64,000 nucleotides of DNA from positions 124,001 through 188,000 of the forward strand of contig CATOCQ010000002.1 in assembly GCA_951640195.1 (NCBI GenBank), written 5' to 3'. Below the pieces are notes generated by a model that searched no databases, was not told the origin of the DNA, and saw only the letters and a program-made list of their open reading frames with translations. Source of the DNA: Porpolomopsis calyptriformis. Taxonomy: Eukaryota > Basidiomycota > Agaricomycetes > Agaricales > Hygrophoraceae. The translations under genes were made by a program, and so were the position numbers. This document shows positions 33,006 through 43,819 of this stretch, piece by piece (positions within the stretch are counted from its first letter, which is position 1; each line of letters begins with the position of its first letter).

Positions 33006-33604
33006 CTAGAAGGGAAGGCCTAAGGGGACACGCAAAACGTCCTCGGGCAAGCTCCAAAACTTCATCTTGCTTGGGTCCAGGATATTGCCCGTGTTGGCAA
33101 TGAACCTGTCCCGGATCTCGAGATCTATTGGCATCTCCTTGAAGCGAAGGTTCGGGTTGTTGATGTCATTGGTACGCCTTGTGATGAAGGCATGGACATG
33201 ATTTCCACCCTGATCATACCAGTCTGCATTGGGAATTGAATGTGAGCATGTGGGAGAGGTGGAGGAAAATGTGAGGGACATTGGGGCCATGGAAGCAATG
33301 TTTTTAAATCTCCACGTCGTGGCTTTAGGGCTCGCCAGCTCATGAAATTCATCCAGGCTTCGGTAACAGTTAACTGGGGTTCTCCAGGGGCAGGGCCCAA
33401 GCCTTGGGCATTGAGGAAACGGACAAGTTCATCCTGGTCAATTGTGTATCCTGCGAAAATTCTGACCATGCTTTGTCCAAATAGATGTAAGATGTGAGAT
33501 TGAGATGAAATACTATGCTTTCCAGTGTACAAACCTCGGTAGTGAGTATTGCTGGGGTGTGTAGGTGGGTGGAGGTCGTTGGGAAAGAGGAAGTAGCCTA
33601 ACAT
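33006..33604 (-). CDS. Hypothetical protein, three exons
   Basis: ATG 33604 (MLGYFLFPNDLHPP) begins exon 1, which ends after NTHYR near 33535. Exon 2 has MVRIFAGYTIDQDELVRFL and WMNFMSWRALKPRRGD. Exon 3 has WYDQGGNHVHAFITRR and DPSKMKFWSLPEDVLRV and ends at about 33006. The product is about 160 residues, no membrane segment or known motif. It is divergent from the gene at 33724. I do not recognise the family. Confidence 0.5.
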
Positions 33605-33723
33605 CTGCAAATAAACGAGATCAGCTTTATTTGGGCTGACGGGGACAGACGGTAACGGTAGGTAGTATTCTGTCTTCTTCCTCTTGTTCTGCTGCTACTT
33701 CAAAGGATGATTGTTGTCTACAG
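33605..33723. promoter_or_regulatory. Divergent intergenic region
   Basis: 119 bp between two outward-reading genes; the two must share a short promoter region. No clear TATA box. Confidence 0.35.
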
Positions 33724-34453
33724 ATGGTTGATTTCGACCCAGAGGATAGCAGGATTCCACAGAAACTTCGAAATAGAATCGCAAGCTGGGCCACAAAGGT
33801 GCCTAGGCTGCAGCGCTCACAGTATGGGCCGATAGACAAGTACTTGAACCTCAAGTTCCCAGATGAGATGGTGAAGCCCCAGGGGCTGATTCGGCAGATA
33901 ATGTCAGAAGAGGAGGTGGAGATGGTGGTGGGGATGGAGGGCTTGGTAGAGGAGGATGGGCTGTTGGATGTCGGTAACACGAGTATGATGAGTGTTGATT
34001 CGACAGGTATGTTGGCTCAGAAGATGTGGATGGCTCTGATTAAAGAGCTCTGCAGGACAATATGTCTCGAAACGGGAGCAAAAACGGTACCCGGATTTTA
34101 TCGTGACAAGCTATTACAACGATGAGGAGAAATACGACAAGGTTCGGCTGATTATTGAAATCGGCTCGGTTTACAAGCGAGAAGGAGAATCATCGGAGAA
34201 GGCGAAAGACGAAATTCAAAAGCAATTACACGATTACATGGTGATTCTCGGGGAAGAGGGTGCGCGATGGGCAAAAAGTGTGCTTGGTGTGGCGATACTG
34301 GGAACTGAGGTTTGTTTTAGTCGGCCACGGAGGCAGGGTGGGTCGATCGCGTTTACGAAACCTTCGAAGTGGTATAGTTTGTATGACGGGATGTTTGTGA
34401 AGGAGATCAACAAGGTAGCGATGATGTGCAAAGAGGACGGGGGTGAGGATTAG
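33724..34453 (+). CDS. Degenerate PD-(D/E)XK-like protein, frame interrupted
   Basis: ATG 33724 (MVDFDPEDSRIPQKL) opens a frame of 133 codons. Its second half shifts by one frame near 34085-34100, where reading continues as DFIVTSYYNDEEKYDKV and LIIEIGSVYK to a stop at 34451-34453. The shift could be a very short intron or a real frameshift. The pattern PDFIV...LIIEIG resembles motifs II and III of the restriction-endonuclease-like fold (PD, then E-x-K), but the lysine position is glycine, so a nuclease active site would be broken. The fold assignment is weak. Confidence 0.4.
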
Positions 34454-35841
34454 GTGTATGTATACGGAGATGGTGTATTTGTACAGCGATGTAAATGTAG
34501 GATGTAGGATTTGGATTTGGATTTGGATATGGGTAGCGCAAGACAATGAACAGGCGAAGGGGTCGAGCCAACTAAATTATCAGGTTATTGGGAGGGTGTT
34601 ACTGCGTTTGTTTGCGCTAAGGGCCTCAACGACCCCTGGATCCATCATCTGTGATTTTGGATTTTGGTCTAGAACGTTGTCTTTCTCCACACATCCCGCA
34701 TTATGCCCAGCCCCAGATCCAGTATATCCCGATCCCTCCCCATCTGTTTCTGCCCAGTCCAATGCTATCAGGATGAAACCTGCTATCAATATTGGTTCAC
34801 CAGGCCAACATCTGGCACGACATCCTCGGATGCCTCCCAATACGGACTACAACTTGGGAATCTGTGTTAAGGAAGACTCGAGGTCTCTGCCCGAGAATTC
34901 AGATTCCGGTCATGCAAATCTCTTGAAGGGAGAGAAAGCACATACTCATAGGAAACTCCGTGAGAAAGAGGACAAGAATGATCTGGAACCTATGCAATCC
35001 ACAGCTTTGCGAGTGCCTGTGGCCACTGAGCCCACCAATAGGGTTTTAAATGACCATTCAGCTTACAAGGGTCATGGAAGGTACGCTCAGCAAGTTTCCA
35101 AGTGCGTCTTGTCTCTTGTGTTGTTCTTTGACCAGCATTCAACATAAACTATGTCGTACCAAAACCACGATAAACACCCTTTACACTATAGATCCTGCTC
35201 ACAACGAAGGGTGTGACTTTGCGTACGAGGAAGTTGTGAGAGGGAAGGAAGACCGACAGAAAATGGATGCGGGAGATTGCAAGAGCTGCCGTGACGTGGG
35301 TGCTTCCGCCTTACCATTTCATTGCAGCTGTTGAATTAATCGATCTGAAGTATTACGAAGCCATTGGGACCCTTCCAGATAGATTACAGCCTCCACTTTG
35401 ACGCTCGCGCTCGCCGTCACCTGTATGACGGTGTCAGCATCGCGGCCTCGCTGCCATTGCTCTAATGGACGTAGATACAAATACGGAGTTTGATGAGGGA
35501 CGCCAGCGGGCACATAGATGCAGATGGTGCGCGCACGACACTAGGGTATTGGAATATTGGATTCTTGAATACGCAAGAGGTGTCGGAGATCAACGAAAAA
35601 GCGAAAGAGATGCACAGGGTGAAAATGGTGAAGGTAAAAGGGGAGGTTGTGAGAGGGGCTACACATTTTAGAATAGATATTGTTGACACAGCTCATTCAC
35701 CGACTTGCCTCCATTGTCATTCCTTCAATGGGACCGAAGTCGATCTCAACCTCAATACCTCTCCCCTACCGCATCTGGTCAATCTTCATCTTTTGGAGTA
35801 CCATTGGCCGGGGGTGATTCATCTACTGGTTATCATGCTAA
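34454..35841. other. Gap with long open frames but no recognised gene
   Basis: A 234-codon frame at 34443-35147 is Pro/Ser-rich with HTHRKLREKEDKND and no domain; it may be partly real. 35490-35690 holds a frame with QEVSEINEKAKEMHRVKM that leads toward the TPR relic. Confidence 0.3.
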
Positions 35842-36272
35842 CTGGCTGTGAGAAACATCTGGGTGCTGACCCCTCCGCGCTTACGCTGGTAATCAATCTT
35901 GCATTTATTTACGAGTCGCAAGGACAATATGACAAGGCTGAGACCCTTTACAAGCGGGCGTTAGCTGCCTCCGAGGAACACCTGGGTGCCGACCACCCAT
36001 CCACGCTTGCGTTGGTGAACAACTCATAGCGACAATATGACAAGGCTAAGACCCTCCACAGGCAGGCATTAGTTGGTTCCAAGCGTTATCTGGATGCTGA
36101 CCACCCAGACACACTTACATCGCTATCGCTGAACAACCTCGCATTTGTTTGCAATTCACAAGAACCACACGACAGGGCTAAGGCACTCTTCAAGTGGGCA
36201 CCAGCTGGCTGCGAGGAACATCTTGGCGTCAATCACCCATCCAAGTTTATGTGGCTGGCTATTTGCTGCTGA
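35842..36272 (+). pseudogene. Relic of kinesin-light-chain-type TPR repeats
   Basis: Three to four 42-residue repeats: HLGADPSALTLVINLAFIYE, QGQYDKAETLYKRALAASEE, HLGADHPSTLALVNN, then a stop at about 36027-36029, continued by YDKAKTLHRQALVGS and HPDTLTSL. These are TPR_10/12-type repeats as found at the C-termini of fungal NLR-like (NB-ARC) receptors. No NB-ARC or effector domain is nearby, so this is a fragment. Confidence 0.7.
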
Positions 36273-36407
36273 ATTCATGAAACTCATCCGTGAGCGGTGA
36301 TCCGGTAGCATGTGGGATTACTCTGTAGCTACAGCAGAAAGACAAAGGGCACACACCAAAAGGAATGTACAAAAGAAAGGGTCCGGTCGATCCTTTGTTT
36401 ATACGGC

Positions 36408-37540
36408 TTAATAACTAGGCGAAAGGCCCCGTTCCTCCTCCACCCACCAGCTTTCGAGTATGGCCATCTGTCCCCAGTAGACCCATTTGGCGGTAATGCC
36501 CATTCCCTCATGCAGAGTGGCTGCTACGCACGACTCCAGGAGCATTGTGATTTCGTCGCTGGTGTCTGTTGTAGACGCACCTGTGGCACTGTCCTTCGAG
36601 AGAGTGGGGTAGAACCAGGTATCTTGCCGGTCCCTGCAGAGGTCAAGTGCCACTTTGCTGAAGGAGCCGCCAAACAATGCACTGGGAAGATCTTGTCCAT
36701 CATGTCGCTGGTTGAAGTCAGAGATGTCGAGCGGAGTGATTGATTTGACCAGCATAAAGGATCCCCCAGAGGTGGATGACGTCAAGCGTTTGTGGAATAA
36801 ATGGTCCGCTTGACACAGAATGCCCCCCCCCGTCATAATCGCTCCAACCAAAGCGGGAGCTTCTACAGCAATGTTGGCAATGTAATATGCACGATTAAGG
36901 CTGGATTCGCGGGGTGTTTTATGGAGCACGCAGTGTTTTAGAAGGAACCGGAGGAACAACCACACTAGGCGCAGGAGCACGTCGCACTCGCGTCCGCTGC
37001 CGTAGAGAACATAGTTAGTAGAAATAAGAAGTTAGTATAAACCATGCTTGCCAATTAACTCTCGCACAAGCAATCAAGAATATTTTGACGTTTGTTTCTA
37101 GATCGGCTAGAAAGGAATCGTTTTTCTATGCCATAATCTGTGACCCTTCAGCCTCAGGTAGCTGCACCGATTCCCCAATGAAATGGAGAAACTATGGCGC
37201 ACATGAACAATGAAGATCAGCACAGTAAGACAAGACAAAGAGCAAAACAAACCTGATCCCACAGAGGTGATGCATTTTTCACAGGGAGGCGGAGGCAGGT
37301 CGAATGGGCAAAGAATTGTACGCTTGCATCTGTCACCCGCAAGCGGACAGGTTTAGTGCGGCTGCTGAAGTACAGATCAACGGACAGACACTTGGAGCGA
37401 GGAATAAAGACATACATGTTAGGGCGAACTCTCATTTGATAGGCGTGAGTCTCCCAGACTTGCCACCAAAGCTGCCCAACAATATCAATATCCCCATTGT
37501 AACATCTCGTTCGTCCTGGAACATCATGTTGTGCGGACAT
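36408..37540 (-). CDS. Hypothetical protein with N-terminal hydrophobic segment
   Basis: Two probable coding blocks. The upstream block starts at ATG 37540 (MSAQHDVPGRTRC) and ends in PLWDQ at a GTTTGT donor near 37252. The downstream block (36980-36408) has hydrophobic LLRLVWLFLRFLL, then NRAYYIANIAVEAPALVGAI, GSFMLVKSITPLDISD, DLPSALFGGSFSKV and DRQDTWFYPTLS. The second block is long, evenly composed and very likely coding; that the first block belongs to it is a guess, and the 270 bp between them are too long for the usual intron here. Unknown function. Confidence 0.42.
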
Positions 37541-38060
37541 GTTGCAAAGTACTTTCTGGTTGAAAGAGTGTGTAAGAGGAGTTTTATAGTTGCGGGATAA
37601 AACAACTGACGGTCACCTTTGATTTTTTGTTGAGTAAGTGACGGGGAAGAGAAAGTTCTAAATCGCAATGCTCAGACGGTAGCCTTGGTTTTATAGTCAC
37701 TCGCCGTGCCAAAGCCACCATCCGAACGCTTAAATTAGTAACGATGCCACATCACATGTTGGATCTTTCTGTGGACGTTCTGTGGACGTTGGTACATTTT
37801 CGGCTCCGAGCCTTCGCCGTATGGTATTTTCTGCATATTGGTCTGTCCTTTTCATGCCCAGGAACTGCCGCTATCTCTCTTTGAAAGTTGCAGCCTAAGT
37901 AGGTGAACATATTTTAAGGGTGGAGCAGTGCAGGTCGAAGCAGCGTTGATGATCGTTGGATTCTCTTCTTTCGATCTTGCTCTGTGACTCTGTGGCGGTG
38001 ACGTCAAAGCGTGAGCAATTCAAACAGCTACAACAGTCATCTCCTTAACTAGCGACGCCC
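37541..38060. other. Intergenic gap
   Basis: No gene seen; promoter side of the NTPase-nuclease gene. A tandem pair TTCTGTGGACG occurs at about 37770-37791. Confidence 0.4.
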
Positions 38061-41000
38061 ATGACAAACGTCACTGACCGGGAACAAGCTCAGCTTGATA
38101 AATCTCTGCCTACCCCGTGGTACAATACAAGTGTCGAACAGCTGGAAGATGAGAAAACCGCCGCCGATCTTCTAGCCGTTGTCGTTCTTAATGCGCGCAA
38201 TATCTATGCTGCGCACGATCAACCGTTGGATCAGACATACTTGGATACTTCGGCTTGCAAGAACCTCCTTGCGGACAACCCAGAGCTTCTCATAATGCTC
38301 AAAGAAGCCCATTTAATGAAGAAATACCAGAAAATCCGTAACCACCGTATGCACCAACCCTGTTACCGCGACCTGTGTTGACTCCATATCTCTTGCAGAT
38401 TTGCTCAAAAAGATGACAACCCCGACTAATGCGCAATTTCTACCCGATGATCTGCCTGAGGCACCGTCGTCGCCCGAAAGGTCACCAATAACCAAACAGC
38501 GGATTGTTGGATTTCTGGAGGAGATTGAGTCAGAATTGCGGGAGTACCTTTTAGGGCAGCGTAAGCTACCCCTGTGGACCCCCGACGACTCATTCGATTG
38601 GTCCCGGGATCTTCATTTCAAAGATCTAGCGATCCCCTCGATCGACGGTTCGCCGAGCTTACTGCTGCATGATCTTGGTAGATGGTCTAGTGGCAAGCAT
38701 GAAATTTCAGGCCGAATTGACAGAATGTTCAGGAAGAATAGAAACATGTCAGTCAAGACTCCTTTCGATGTATTATAATTGACAGCATTTTCCAGCCTAC
38801 TCTGCAATACTTCAGGCTCGGGCAAGACAAGGTTGATTCTTGAAGGTCTATCTCATCGTTGGGGCCTTTACTTCACATGCGTTGCCGATCAGTCCACCAT
38901 TGGTTCTAAGGACGTGACAAATATCATCTCTGACACTCTTGAACACACCAGCGGCTTTCACTCACCGCTACCTTTCTTTCTCGGTGGTGATTCTAAAAGA
39001 TTTCGCGACGCACGCGATCACAATGAAGTCGTGGCCAAACGCCGGTTCGAACAGGTCCTACTGAGCCGTTTGCTAATCATGGAGAGGTTCCTCGCACTGG
39101 CCTATGAAATAGACTCAACATTAACGCAGAATCATCAACGTCTCTGGCTACTGTTACAAGTGACTCCCACCGCCATATGTTCACGGGATATTTTTCACGA
39201 ATTTGCGGCAGTCGGTTTGAGGCGGGCTCCCAACGAGGTTCTGGGGATGATCCAGACTGTCTTTAGCCGCATCATGGCACTAATATCCGAGTCGGCATCA
39301 TCCGAGGGGTTTTTTTGTGCTATAGATGAAGAAGCCCAGTTCGCTGCCACTCGACATATGGGTGCGTTTGTATCTAAAGATAAGTATGAAGAAGAGAATT
39401 CTCGTGAAGATGGCGATGGCGAAACTAATCAATCTTCGCGGACTCCCAAGAAACGCCCAGTCCTGCGAGAGGTCGTGCGGGTGTGGCATGAGGTGCTTCC
39501 TCAGGCTACGTTTATTGTTTCAGGGACAGGAATGTCAATCAAGGTTGTCAACGAATCGTTGTCATCGGGTATCCTCAAGGAGCACAGGTCCTTTGAATTA
39601 TTTACCGACACGGGATCTTTCGATACCCGTCAGGCTCAGGAAGAGTACGTGCGAAGGTATTTGCCTTTAGATTCCTGGGAAAACGATACTCGTGAAGAGT
39701 TTCTTAGTCGGATCTGGCATTGGCTGCAAGGAAGGTGCTTGCACTTCTTTTTGCAGCATGTTCAATATTCGTTTAGGCTCACCATTATTGCACAGGTACC
39801 GTTTCACAGCTACATACATCAGCCATCTGTTGCAATACGCGTATCATTCACCCCATCGGTTGCTAAATGCATATATTGATGCATGTACGACTTTCACGCC
39901 CACCGATTTCCCAGCGTGTGCCGCTGCTGAGCCCGAGGTCCACCCTGATGTCATTCACAACAAAATGACTTTTGGCCGGTTCGATTTTGAGAAACTTCAC
40001 AATAGTATGTTTTGCTTTGTACAACGTCCCCTTTCGATTTATTTAACCCATGAAACTGTCATAGAGCCAGCCTTGAAAGAAACTATATCGGGCGTCGTTT
40101 TTCGATACATCATCCGCCGCAATGTACCTCTGCTGACCGAGGAAGAGAGGGAACTCATTGAACTTGGATTCGCTCGTTTTGTACACTCAGAAATCAAGGC
40201 CGACGAACCATTGGTTATTCTTGCTGCCGCGAACTGGTTGAGTTCTTCGGGGTTCGACGCACGACATTATCTTGACGGCCAACTTCGTAACAATGAAACG
40301 CGACCAGTAGGTCTCGAAGACTACATTGCTTGGAACTTCAGCCGAGCATTGAAAGAAGTAGGGACTTTGGACAAGCTGTTGATAATGCGTGACATGCCCG
40401 ATTTCGTGAAGCAGACGGCTGAGGTCGTGGCTTGGACTCTTGGTAGCGACGGAATGATTCAAGTCTTTCCTACCGACCAACCATCGTATCAAGTGGCTAA
40501 CACATGTTTGGGGTTCGATGCGACGACTCCAGAAGAAACTCTGCACTGGTTTCAGGATGCTCGTTGTCTAACCTTCCTTTTTCCTGATAACAACATGGGG
40601 CCAGATATTGTTTGCCTTCTGAAGTTGGCAGACAACACTCTGGTGTGGGTGGTGATCCAAGTGAAAGCCTACCTGTGGGAAAACCTCAAACCGAAGGTCG
40701 TGGAAGGTGCCATCAAGGCTACTTCGCCCGACAAATTTTATATAAATAAAGTGAGCGAGAACCTCTATCCTGGTGCGGATGACCCTCTGAACTTGGCTTG
40801 CCAGAACGGAGAGCCATTCTCCTTCTCTTCGCGTCCCCAACTTGTGCCCAAACTGAAGCGGTGTCTTGCTGCCATCCCTCGCTCAAATAATATAAAAGGA
40901 AAATACAACCTTTTGCGTGTTGTTGCTGCTTACCCTGCTCGTGCCACTATCAAGGATGATCTCACAGACCCAGATCCCGATTCTCATGCTTTGGCGTCAT

Positions 41001-41131
41001 TGGATATGACTGTTTTCTCGCGGCTAGATTCCTCTGGTATATTCACAGCACTGGGGGCTGAGATCTCGGCTAGCCGTCTGACGAAAAGAATTCAACCAAA
41101 TTTGAAGCGAAAACGTATTCAAGGAGATTAG
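38061..41131 (+). CDS. P-loop NTPase fused to a PD-(D/E)XK-like nuclease domain
   Basis: Starts at ATG 38061 (MTNVTDREQAQLD); at least three introns (about 38342-38399, 38740-38817, 39735-39794); over 900 residues. The N-terminal ~220 residues have no recognised domain. Then a Walker A (SGSGKTRL) starts an exon, and FFCAIDEEAQFA gives a Walker B-type acidic pair, with an ATFIVSGTGMS sensor-like strand. Near the C-terminus GPDIVCLLKL is followed by LVWVVIQVKAY, the layout of a PD-(D/E)XK nuclease with glutamine in place of the acidic residue. NTPase plus restriction-endonuclease-like fold is the core of the Crinkler/RHS-like effector class described in eukaryotes, including fungi, and also occurs in transposon-derived proteins. 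A Crinkler N-terminal header is not visible. All frames are intact; activity is uncertain. Confidence 0.68.
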
Positions 41132-41639
41132 TGATGTAACCTCGCTGCCCCCTCACTGGTGAGTGGGCTATCTTCCATGTCACTCCAGACTCTAAACCTC
41201 CGACAACGTCCGCCCCCGAAATAGATACCGCCGACTCTCGGGACGGTCAAGACTTGGAAGGAAGGGGGGTATTTTTCCCTCGCGCGTAGATGATGTTCTC
41301 AACTATCAAGGAGCTCTTTGAATTCCGATGTTTGTACCTCGTTGGGCACCGCATCCTGTGTCCTTATCTCTTTCTGCAATTATTAATAATTCGGGGAGTC
41401 AGGTCATGATATCGATATCGACGTAGTCCAAGAATACCTGAGGAGATAGTATAAGAGAGTTTCAGGACGAGTGGACGATGACCTACCTTGCCACGGGTCC
41501 ACTGAGTGTGCTAGTAGTGCTCGATTCCATCGTATTCCCATCCATCACAGAAAATAGCATCATCATCAGGGACCCATTATCAACAAAATGACCAAAATGC
41601 TGGCACAAAATTAATTCAAAATTCTTTGGGGGATCGTTA
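41132..41639. other. Intergenic gap
   Basis: No gene seen. The last 100 bp grade into the tandem repeat that follows. Confidence 0.4.
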
Positions 41640-43790
41640 GGGCATCCCAATAAAATCAGTTTAAGCCATAAATTAAAAAAATCGGCGGTCCCATTCTTGA
41701 GATATATGTAAAATACTCCATTTATACCATTATGCAGCCCAGCTATTGTATTGCACTCTATAAATCACAATTTCATGTCCATTCGATAGGCACAGTGAAC
41801 TAATGGTGGGCCCACAGAAAATTCCGATTTTTAGAGCATTTGGTATGTCGTGGTGGAAGATAGTAAGGTTTTAGGAGGAGGCATAAGTATAAGTAGCTAT
41901 AGACTGCTCTAAAAATCGGGGTTTCATATTCAATCGATAGCCCCAGTGTCATAGAGGTGGGGAATACAAAAATCCCGATTTATGGACCATTTGGGGTACC
42001 GCAATCAGTGATATAAGGGGTATGGGGGGGTATATCTCCAACTTATCACAGAGCTCTTTAAAAATCAGGATTTTATGTTCAATCGATAGCACTAGTGTCA
42101 CAGATACTGGGAATACAAAAATCCTGATTTATAGACCATTTGGGGTACCGCAATAAGCTATATAAGGGGTATGGGGGGGTATATCTCCAACTTATCACAG
42201 AGCTCTTTAAAAATCAGGATTTCATGTTCAATCGATAGCAGTAGTGTCATAGAGGCTCGGAATAACAAAATCCTGATGTATAGGCAGAATAAGGTACCGC
42301 AATAAGCTATATAAGGGGTATGGGGGGGTATATCTCCAACTTATTACAGAGGTCTTTAAAAACCTGGGTTTTATATTCAATCAATAGCCCCAGTGTCATA
42401 GAGGTGGGGAATACAAAAATCCTAAGTTATAGACCATTTGGGGTACCGCAATCAGTTATATAAGGGGTATGGGGGGGTATATCTCCAACTTATTACAGAC
42501 ATCTTTAAACATCATAATTTCATGTTCAATCAATAGCACTAGTGTCATAGATGCTCGGAATAACAATATATGGGTAGAATAAGGCACTCCAATAAGGTAT
42601 ATAAAGGGTATGAGGGAGTATATCTCCAACTTATCACAGACCTCTTTAAACATCACAATTTCATGTTCAATCAATAGCACCAGTGTTATAGATGCTCGGA
42701 ATAACAATATATGGTCAGAATGAGGTACTGCAATAAGCTATATAAGGGGTATGGGGGAGTATATCTCCAACTTATCACAGACCTCTTTAAACATCACAAT
42801 TTCATGTTCAATCAATAGCACCAGTGTTACAGATGCTCGGAATGACAATATATGGACAGAATGAGGCACTGCAATAAGCTATATAAGGGGTATAGGGGGG
42901 TATATCTCTAACTTATCACAGAGCTCTCTGAGCATCAGGATTTCATGTTCAATCAATAGCACCTGTGTTACAAACATTGGGAATAGTCCAATCATCATGT
43001 GTAGATAGACTGGGGTGCCGCAAGAAGTATACAGGAGGTAGGGGGGGGTATACCTTCAAGTTATCACAGAGCTCTCTGAGCATCAGGATTTCATGTTCAA
43101 TCAATAGCATTAGTGTTATAAACATTGGGAATAGTCTAATCCTCGTGTATGGATTGACTAGGGTGCCGCAATAAGTATATAAGATATCATGGGGTGGTAT
43201 ACCTTTAACTTATCAGAGAGCTCTCTAAGCATTGGGATTTTATGTTAAATCAACAGCATTAGTGTTACAAAGGTCAGGAGTAGTCTAATCCTCATGTGTG
43301 GAATGATTGGGGTATAGTATGTAAGAAGTATCGGATGATATACCTTCAACTTATCACAGAGCTCTCCGAGTATCAGGATTTTATGTTCAATCAATAGCAT
43401 GAGTATTACAAAGGTTAGGAATAGTTCAATCATCATGTGTGGATTAACTAGGGTGCCGCAATAAGTATACAACAGGTATGGGAGGGTATACCTTCAACTT
43501 ATCAGAGAGCCCTCTAAGCATCAGGATTTTATGTTCAATCAATAGCATTGGTGCTACAAACATCAGGAGTAGTCCAATCCTCATGTGTGGAATAATTGGG
43601 GTACCGTAATTAGCATGCAAGAGGTATCAGAGGTTATACCTTCAACTTCTCACCGAGCTCTCTAACCATCAGCATGTTATGTTCAATCAATAGCATTAGT
43701 GTGATAACATCCCAGAATAACCACATCCCCATGGGCAGACTGATTGGGGTACCACAATGAGCAGTGTAACACATATAGGTAGAATAGACC
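41640..43790. repeat. ~145-bp tandem minisatellite, about 14 units
   Basis: Anchor TATATCTCCAACTTATCACAG (later TATACCTTCAAC) recurs at 42031, 42180, 42329, 42478, 42619, 42760, 42901, 43049, 43198, 43339, 43487 and 43635, a spacing of 141-150 bp. Units diverge gradually from left to right. In the left units an inverted pair frames about 45 bases, for example AAATCAGGATTT (42062-42073) with AAATCCTGATTT (42119-42130). The array abuts the 3' end of the large leftward gene, ending about 30 bp from its stop. Confidence 0.93.
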
Positions 43791-43819
43791 TGTGAATATA
43801 TAATCTTCAAATCGATACA

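Noticed and set aside
34226..34546. Minus-strand frame of 106 codons
   Set aside because: It is antisense to the PD-(D/E)XK-like frame and has no features of its own.
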